64,000 nucleotides of DNA, taken from the NCBI GenBank assembly GCA_039881145.1, contig JAYKKI010000032.1, forward strand, positions 14,883,501 through 14,947,500. Direction: 5' to 3'. Under the pieces are notes generated by a model, which saw only the letters and a program-made list of their open reading frames with translations, was not told the origin of the DNA and searched no databases. The translations under genes were made by a program, and so were the position numbers. Shown here in pieces: positions 57,368 to 64,000 of this stretch. The stretch comes from Druceiella hillmani (taxonomy: Eukaryota > Arthropoda > Insecta > Lepidoptera > Hepialidae). The first letter of the stretch is position 1, and each line of letters starts with the position of its first letter.

Positions 57368-57672
57368 ACAATTTGATGTCTGAGAAAACAATATTAGTTA
57401 TTATGTTTTTCCATGCAATCATATAAAAATATGTAATATTATAACAATTTGATATCTGAGAAAACAATATAAGTTATTACGTTTTTCCAACCAATAATAT
57501 AAAAATGTGTAATATTATAACAATTTGATGTCTGAGAAAACAATATAAGTTATTACGTTTTTCAAACCAATAATAAAAAAATGTGTAATATTATAACAAT
57601 TTGATGTCTGAGAAAATAATATAAGTTATTATGTTTTTCCATGCAATAATACAAAAATGTGTAATATTGTAA
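57368..57672. repeat. 76-bp tandem repeat, four copies
   Basis: ACAATTTGATGTCTGAGAAA starts units at 57368, 57444, 57520 and 57596, each exactly 76 bp apart, with TTATTACGTTTTTCCA and ATGTGTAATATTATA inside. Confidence 0.97.
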
Positions 57673-57880
57673 TTCTTTGGATTTTGAGAAAACTAAAATT
57701 TACTATATCAATGATGAATAAAGTATAACAAATTTAATAAATTATATCACTCAAAGAAGTTTCCGGATTTCTTTGAAGCATTAGTCGATGTTATTTTCTC
57801 AAGAATTCCAAAACGTATGTGCCGCCTTCGTCGTAATGGTGAGATCGAGTTTATTACGCAGAATAAACGCAAGAGTAAAA

Positions 57881-58236
57881 AACCGGCCAAGTGCGAGTCG
57901 GAATACCTCACGAAGGGTTCCATTGCACCAAACAATATTAAGTTTATATTTCTCAAAAACACAATGAAAAACAAAGTTATTCTTGCGGTCGGTACGGAAA
58001 ATATCCTGTCTTATTTTGTCCCTCAGTGAAACGTATGGAGTGCCACCCCTAATATAATTTGTTTCATTGTATAGCAGTTCATGGAAAACACTTACCATCT
58101 AAATTTCATCTAAATATAATAGTCTTCGATTAAAATGGTTGTAACATACTGACAGACAGACGAATATGTAAGACAGACGGTTAGGTTGAAATCGTGAGGG
58201 TTCCGTTTTTGCCATTTGGCTACAGAACCCTAAAAA
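57881..58236 (+). mobile_element. SINE-like lepidopteran repeat, family 1, best copy
   Basis: The head AACCGGCCAAGTGCGAGTCG and ACGAAGGGTTCC, then a body with CAAACAATATTAAGTTTATA, and the tail GACAGACAGACGAATATG, GGGTTCCGTTTTTGCCATTT and ACAGAACCCTAAAAA. It is shorter than the copies at 2173 and 59600 because an internal segment is missing. Confidence 0.8.
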
Positions 58237-58272
58237 CTACCCTTCATTTTTTAAGTCCAATGTTATTGCAAA

Positions 58273-58450
58273 TTTAATGCGTAGACTTCATTAGACTTGA
58301 CTTTAATTTCGGACTAACCCTTAACCAATAATATTACATTGTTTGTAAGATATGGTTACTGCTAACACATTGGATTTAAAACGAAGTCAACGCATTATAA
58401 TTTAAATTTAATGCGTTGACTTCGTTAGATCTGACTTTAATTTTGGACCT
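58273..58450. repeat. direct plus inverted repeat cluster
   Basis: ATTTAATGCG(T/A)... with GACTT...GACTTTAATTT occurs at 58273-58314 and 58408-58450. An inverted piece, AACGAAGTCAACGCATTA (58380-58397), is an exact complement of 58416-58433. It sits directly before foldback copy C. Confidence 0.85.
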
Positions 58451-58467
58451 TAATTATTGTTTTAATT

Positions 58468-58687
58468 ATTGAATATACATGGCGTTAATTTCGTAGAAAT
58501 TCATTATTCACAATTAAATGAAACTATGTGATGTAGTATTATTTCTACTTTCTTTAAGTTCTTTACCACGACCTAGGTTTCGTTGTATTACAACATCTTC
58601 AGGTGGGCTATTAGCAAAGATTGAGGTCGTGGTAAAGAACTTAAAGAAAGTAGAAATAATACTACATCACGTAGCTTCATTTAGCCT
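58468..58687. mobile_element. foldback element, two-armed copy C (youngest-looking)
   Basis: The leader GAATATACATGGCGTTAATT is followed by arm 1 from 58515 and arm 2 ending at 58684. Arms such as GTTCTTTACCACGACCTA and the matching GAGGTCGTGGTAAAGAAC are almost perfect. The loop (GTATTACAACATCTTCAGGT and GGGCTATTAGCAAAGATT) is one-sided here. Confidence 0.9.
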
Positions 58688-58854
58688 TAATTATTGTTCA
58701 GTGGACTGAAACAATTTGTCTCTCGTCCTGTTAAGGAGTATAATTTTAGTCATTGATACTTTTTTATATATAAAATCTAAATCGTTACAATTTCCCCGTT
58801 AATTTAGTATGCTATTGACATTATTTCAAAAAACTATTTTTATGACAATCAAAA

Positions 58855-59145
58855 GGGATCCTGAAACGGTGTAACGTGATACGTCATAAAAAGTCACAAG
58901 ACAAATTGGCCGTGCTAATGACGGCATCGCCATAAAGGCGACTGCCAATATCTCAAGCGCGACGCGTTTAAGCGCTGCGCTGACACCAGAGGAGACAAAT
59001 GAAAGTAAAGGCGGACGGTGACAGGCGGCCCCGTTTACTCGGGCCACGTGTCTCGGTGTGAGACGTTCCTAATAAATCGTGCGCCGTGTTTACATCTGCC
59101 TGACACCAAAGCTCTGTGCGGCTCCCGATTAGTGATGGGATTTGG
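58855..59145. promoter_or_regulatory. CpG-rich unique block
   Basis: GACGGCATCGCCATAAAGGC (58920), CAAGCGCGACGCGTTTAAGC and GGCGGACGGTGACAGGCGGC. It holds a GCCATAAA Pho-like core. Frames are open on the minus strand without a recognised domain. It is a candidate regulatory or conserved block. Confidence 0.35.
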
Positions 59146-59180
59146 TGAGGTGTATTTACTTCGATATTGAGGAATTTTTA

Positions 59181-59310
59181 AATTTTAAGAATATTAAGAA
59201 TATTTATTATTATAAATATATTATACTTATAATTTTAAGAATATTAAGAATATTTATTATTATAAATATATTATACTTATAATTTTAAGAATATTAGGAA
59301 TTTTTAAGAA
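59181..59310. repeat. 50-bp AT-rich tandem repeat
   Basis: AATTTTAAGAATATTAAGAA followed by TATTTATTATTATAAATATA begins at 59181, 59231 and 59281, the last incomplete. Confidence 0.95.
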
Positions 59311-59599
59311 TATGAATCATTTCTTTATAAAAATTCATGACGTTTAGATCATTTTAAGTTCAAATCTAAATTTCATTTTATTTATGACTCTTCTGATAAA
59401 AATATCGCATAATTGTGTACATGTCATCTGATTTCCTCTTACGTGAAAATAGTAATGCTAAAAGTACAAGGTGCTTTCAATTCGCCTTTCTAATATAATG
59501 GTGATTATTTTTTATAAAAATAACAAAAAGTTATATTTACTTATTATTAGTAAATATCGTATTTTAAAATTTATACTTTTACATAAGAATAATAAAACT

Positions 59600-60280
59600 G
59601 GCCATGCACGTATCGGACTCACGCCAAACTTATAAATTTGTATTTCTCAAAGACACCGTGATAAGCAATGTTATTACTGCGGTCAGTACTGAAAATATCC
59701 CATAATTCAAAAAATTACACAATATATCTTATTCAAACAAATTTTAGTTGAAAATTTATTTTAAGTTTTACTATCTTAATTTTTTCCTGAATTTTACACA
59801 CGTCAGTTGAACAGTTAGAGTAGTAGGAGGGCGCCCCATCTTTTAAGAAACGCATATATCACCAACTATTTACTAACATGTGTGAAATTCTGAAAAATTC
59901 TGAAAAAGGTAGTAGAACTTAAAATAAACTTTCAACAAAAATTTGTTTGAATAAATTATGTTGTGTAGTTTTTTGAGATATTAAATAAAAAGTTGTTTTG
60001 GAACCTCTATATCATTTTTTAAAACCTATCACATGCCCCTGTGAACTGGATTTTTTTCATCCCTCATTTATATGTACGGGAGTGCCAACCGTAATATTGG
60101 TGCCACCCTAATTCCGCTATTTCATTGTATAGCGATTCATAGAAGACATCTACCTTTCAAGTTTAATATATACAGTATCAATAGTTTCCGAGTAAAATGA
60201 CTATAACGGACAGACAGACAGACGGACCGCATGAAATTACAAGAGTTCCGTTTTTTGTCACTTAGCTACGGGATCATAAT
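59600..60280 (+). mobile_element. SINE-like lepidopteran repeat, family 1, long copy
   Basis: The head GGCCATGCACGTATCGGACT, the body AACTTATAAATTTGTATTTC and GCGGTCAGTACTGAAAATAT as in the copy at 2173, and the tail GACAGACAGACAGACGGAC, GAGTTCCGTTTTTTGTCACT, then GGGATCATAATAAAC (decayed). An internal inverted stretch, AAACTTTCAACAAAAATTTG at 59930 against CAAATTTTAGTTGAAAATTT at 59740, suggests a local rearrangement. Confidence 0.75.
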
Positions 60281-60284
60281 AAAC

Positions 60285-61470
60285 CAAAAAAATATTATAT
60301 AACAAAACTCTCCCTAGTATAATTTATTAATTTCATGTAAAAAATATTTCTAACCAACTCTAATTTTGATTAAAAATCTGAGTACCTACGTGTATAAGGA
60401 AAAAGAAACGTATTTAAAGTATTAGTGGCATTTCAAATTTGGTTATATTGTGATTTATTTTATGTTAAGTTAATTAACTTTTGGGGATTTTAATAACTCC
60501 TTGACAGATGGCTTGATTTTCGTTTAATTTTTTACTCTATATACGTGCATATTTTGGTGTAAATTTTGGATAGTTACTAAATGAACAAATGTGATGGATC
60601 AAAATTCCCTAAGCTAATACTTAAATTTAAAAATGATTCGGAAAATGTTTACTGTTTTTGTTTTATGTCATTAAGTCTGGATTCAATTTTTATATTGTAA
60701 TGCTTGAAAAATTTACTTAAGCTTATTTTTCTTTCATCGTCAAATTAACTTTTTACAGTTACAAAATATATGAAGATGACCAATGAGATTATAACATCAT
60801 GTCAATGAGATTATGTCATACAAAAGACAATAGAAAGATCGAAAGGACAAAAATACACAAAAATTGCTTTTCACCTAATAATTTACTTTCATGGTCTGAG
60901 TATTTGATGTTTAAATACAGTATCTTTACTTTCAGGTTATCAAGATGGATTTAGAACAGATATTTTAACCATGTCTCATATCATTATCCTTTAAAAAAAA
61001 TAAAAAATTACGTATTTCCCTTCTTGCAGAACTTTTTTTCAATAATACTCCATACGTCTATTTAAAAAAAGATACCAATTCGGATAATAAAAATTACACA
61101 ATTTTAATATTAATTTTTGTATTTTGCCCATAGAATTAGATACATGTGTAAAATTTAAGCTTGTGTAACTTACTCGTTTTGAAATTGGAAGCCTCTGATT
61201 GACAGATGCTCAGACAAACAGCATTGCTGCAATGATAGTGTTCCATTTCAATTCTTTGGATATGGAATCCAAAAGATCAACTACCCTTTGGATTGGATAT
61301 GAATCTATCCAAAAATATAATACATGTGTAGATGGCAGCTGTTAAAAATCTCAAAAGTAATTTTATCGTAACTTGACTATAGATAACTTCAATGGAAAAT
61401 TATGTAAAAAAAAGTCAGTACAATAAGAAATTGGAAAGCCAAAGAAAACTTGGGTCATATACATTTGAAG
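60285..61470. other. AT-rich non-coding DNA
   Basis: A weak SINE-tail resemblance (TTGACAGATGCTCAGACAAA) at 61198 is noted. No gene is seen. Confidence 0.4.
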
Positions 61471-61473
61471 ATC

Positions 61474-61535
61474 ATTTCCATCTACACTGAAAATATTGTG
61501 CGCAAAAATACAATATTTTCAATGTTGATGGAAAT
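61474..61535. ncRNA. near-perfect 26-bp hairpin, microRNA-precursor-like
   Basis: 61474-61499 pairs with 61510-61535 with only two mismatches and a 10-base loop (GCGCAAAAAT). The arm begins ATTTCCATCTACACTGAAAA. Stem length and loop size fit a short pre-microRNA, but a MITE relic gives the same picture. I do not recognise a known mature sequence. Confidence 0.35.
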
Positions 61536-61716
61536 CTTGGTTTTTTATAAACATCGTTTTAAATAATATTTTAAACGAAAATTTCTACTAAAACATACTT
61601 ATCTATTGATTTTACCTACCACTCTTAATGTCATATAAGCATAGTCAAATAATAGTTTGTACTGTTTAATGTATCCCCATGTCAATGCACAAACATCTGC
61701 TATGTTACTTTAAAAA

Positions 61717-61935
61717 TTTTATTTCAAACACTAAAAACAAGCACTACGCATCTAAACCAAACCAGGCAAAGTATTTTGGGTTCGTCATAAATTTTGTTTA
61801 CATGCATCAACCCGTGTTGATCACCATTATCTATTTTGCTCCAGAAGTAGTACCATGATGCCAACGCCAAACTGGCAAAGCCCCAGCTGCGCGTCGCTTC
61901 GAAACTAAACATAGTAAACGGCGCACATATCACAA
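61717..61935 (-). CDS. possible terminal exon or processed pseudogene with adjacent poly-A signal
   Basis: The minus strand is open from about 61933 to a TGA that directly precedes AATAAA (61717-61722). It encodes a stretch with balanced, non-AT-driven codons: FSFEATRSWGFASLALASW, then YYFWSKIDNGDQHGLMHVN and KIYDEPK. WGFASLALASWYYFW could be a membrane segment. GTTTAG before TTTCGAAGCGACGCGCAGC is a possible splice acceptor, which would make this a last exon; alternatively the ATG at 61933 starts a short membrane protein. I do not recognise the family. Of all unexplained frames here it looks most like real host coding DNA. Confidence 0.35.
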
Positions 61936-63535
61936 ATCTTTTCGTATATTCAAATTAGTTATGCTAATAAATTTCAACTAACCAAGTTTTCAGCTATGCT
62001 TAATGGTTACATTTATTTCTAGTAAATAACCTTTATTGTTGAACCTAGAAAATTTTCCAATTACTTTATTGAACCCGATTTCTAAATATAGGAAACATTC
62101 TAAACCTATCATATAACTTACAGGGCTTTTGATTTCGAAAGCTAATAGCACCTAGTGACAATACTGAAAAGTTGGGCATGATCGTTTACTCTTGGTAATA
62201 ATTTTTTTCAATTATTTAATTTGAAAAATTATAGTATTGATTACTAATCGCGTCATATGATTACGAAGTTCTTTTGGATCACCAAATTACCTGTAATTAA
62301 GATTCCGATTAGTTGATACCAAGTTTAAATGATTCCGGTAAACAAACTACCACCAGTTTTATTTAAATGGTATATTTATATATAGTTGGATTATAGAGAA
62401 CAACTGCTCCTTTGATATTTGTCTAGGATATTTACAGTATTATAATTGTGTAAATGGACATGGGCGATGTTACCCTTCCACATGCGAATTATATATTCAT
62501 TTGACTATATTTATTCAAAATATATTAATTATGTTGTTTCTTTATTATCTAATAACATTTTAAAACCCATAGTCTAATAGTGAAAAAATCTTCTGAAATT
62601 AGATTGTGAAGAACGGAGTGACAATATTTATTGAATTCTGTTAAGTGTTTCTCTTAATGTAATCACATTCGATTGCGATTATTGTAAGATATTAGTAATT
62701 ATAATTAATAATAAATTACAACAGACCCCATTATACAATATTGTCTATAACGAGTGGAAGGTGCGGAAAGGAAAAAGTACAATCAAAATACAATATTCAT
62801 TTCGATAAAGATCTCTTATCTCTTAATATATTCTACAAATTAAGAAAAGATTTTTCTTTTCCTTTGTTCCTATACCTAAAATTACTGTTAAGAAAAATCT
62901 AAGACGCTTTCATTATTTGTATGTACAAGATATGAGGCACGAGATTGTAAAGAAAATTATAGATAAATTATTAAACATCAATACTTTTATAGAATATAGT
63001 GAAAATAACTGTAGATAACCAATGTAGTCAAAGTAAATACTTAACTTTTTAAAATTGCTCTAATTGTACATATTAACTTTCCTACTACCAACTAATCGAG
63101 TTACTTAGCTAACAGAAAAGAATTAGTTTTAATAAGAAGAAATGAAATAATCTATATTTATTATCCTACTTTTACATATGAAATAAATTAAGGCTAGTTG
63201 ACAACAAAAAACAACTGTACTATAAACCCAGAGCTGCTTCTTGTAATTAACCGATTGCACGTATTTAATGGCTTCAGTAGACGGAAAAACAAGATTACAT
63301 GTTAATTTTTAACTAATGTAAGAAAACATAAAAGAAATTAAATAAATAAAACGTCCATAGAGGAGGAAAGAAAGAACAATGTAATAAAAGGACGAAAATA
63401 TGAAAGGGGAGTAGAAGACAACAGTTTATCTTGGGACAAATTTTGAAAAATTCCAAAGCAATGTCTGATTATGAAGCTCGTTTTAGTATAATAAAAATAA
63501 TCACCTAGTCAAATTAATTTACCTGCAAGAGAAAA
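61936..63535. other. AT-rich non-coding DNA
   Basis: No recognised feature. Confidence 0.4.
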
Positions 63536-63540
63536 ACCGT

Positions 63541-63740
63541 TTCAGATTTTATAAGAGTAACTGAAATTATATGTTCCCCCAGCAATCAATATCATAGATA
63601 TAAAGTTACAACATGAAATATAAATATCATAGATATAAAGTTACAACATGAAATATATTTTATAAGAGTAACTGAAATTATATGTTCCCCCAGCAATAAA
63701 TATCATAGATATAAAGTTACAACATGAAATATATTTCAAC
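63541..63740. repeat. local duplication with nested 37-bp repeat
   Basis: TTTTATAAGAGTAACTGAAA through ATGAAATATA occurs at 63548-63625 and 63657-63735, and ATATCATAGATATAAAGTTA is present three times. Confidence 0.9.
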
Positions 63741-64000
63741 AAACTTTATAAAATGAAATTAAATATTTCGAAAATCCCGTCACGAAAAGAAAATCGTCGG
63801 ATAGAAAAATCTCTAAAAACTTTGAATAAAGTGCAATTAAAATGTACTTGTCTTCATTACGTCGTAATGTTTATGTATTTATACTATATTAATAATAAGC
63901 AATTTGTTGTGGATAAATACATTTACAAAAAAATTTTCTTCTGCCAAGATTTATTTATTATAAATAAGTAGAGGTGTACTAATTTCAACTAAATAATATT

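Noticed and set aside
58518..58709. 63-codon frame MKLCDVVLFLLSLSSLPRPR...
   Set aside because: It is the translation of one foldback arm; equivalent frames would appear in each copy, and the second arm reads the complement.

Overview
This looks like insect nuclear DNA, most probably lepidopteran. It is strongly AT-rich and has no operon-like gene packing. It carries mariner copies with a D34D catalytic motif, an RTE-type reverse-transcriptase tail, a tRNA-like SINE head, and repeats with the GGCCAAGTGCGAGTCGG head and GGAACCCTAAAA tail that I associate with moth and butterfly genomes. The taxon is inference; nothing in the window names a species.

There is no complete, convincing host protein-coding gene. 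All clear protein homologies belong to transposable elements: a decayed TE-associated gene at 10.0-11.2 kb, a mariner at 14.4-15.6 kb, a mariner fragment at 17.0-17.3 kb, a nearly complete pogo/Tigger-like transposon at 32.8-35.4 kb, a decayed and core-deleted relative at 45.4-47.4 kb, and an RTE 3' end at 53.8-54.5 kb. Two short stretches could be host exons: a GC-rich 33-78 bp segment at 44.92 kb, and a minus-strand terminal-exon-like ORF with an adjacent AATAAA at 61.9-61.7 kb. Both are tentative.

Repeats make up much of the rest. They include a foldback family (three two-armed and three one-armed copies), TA-rich microsatellites, about ten minisatellites or local duplications, a 121/122-bp satellite array of 13 monomers directly downstream of the second pogo-like element (47.5-49.1 kb), and several near-perfect hairpins.

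Between the repeats lie islands of 100-1100 bp with much higher GC and CpG content and few repeats (near 4, 11.7, 13.2, 16, 18.8, 22.2, 25.1, 27-28, 31.4, 32.1, 36.7, 41.5, 43, 49.6, 50.7 and 59 kb). The pattern resembles the intergenic or intronic landscape around a developmental regulator, with retained cis-regulatory blocks in decaying transposon sediment. That is inference and needs comparative alignment.

The most interesting system is the pair of pogo-like elements. Both encode a psq-type helix-turn-helix, pogo-type transposase sequence and a C-terminal PHD-like zinc finger. The first has TA target duplications and 26-bp imperfect terminal repeats. Both place a copy of an end-like palindromic motif just upstream of the transposase start, which suggests the transposase could bind and control its own promoter.
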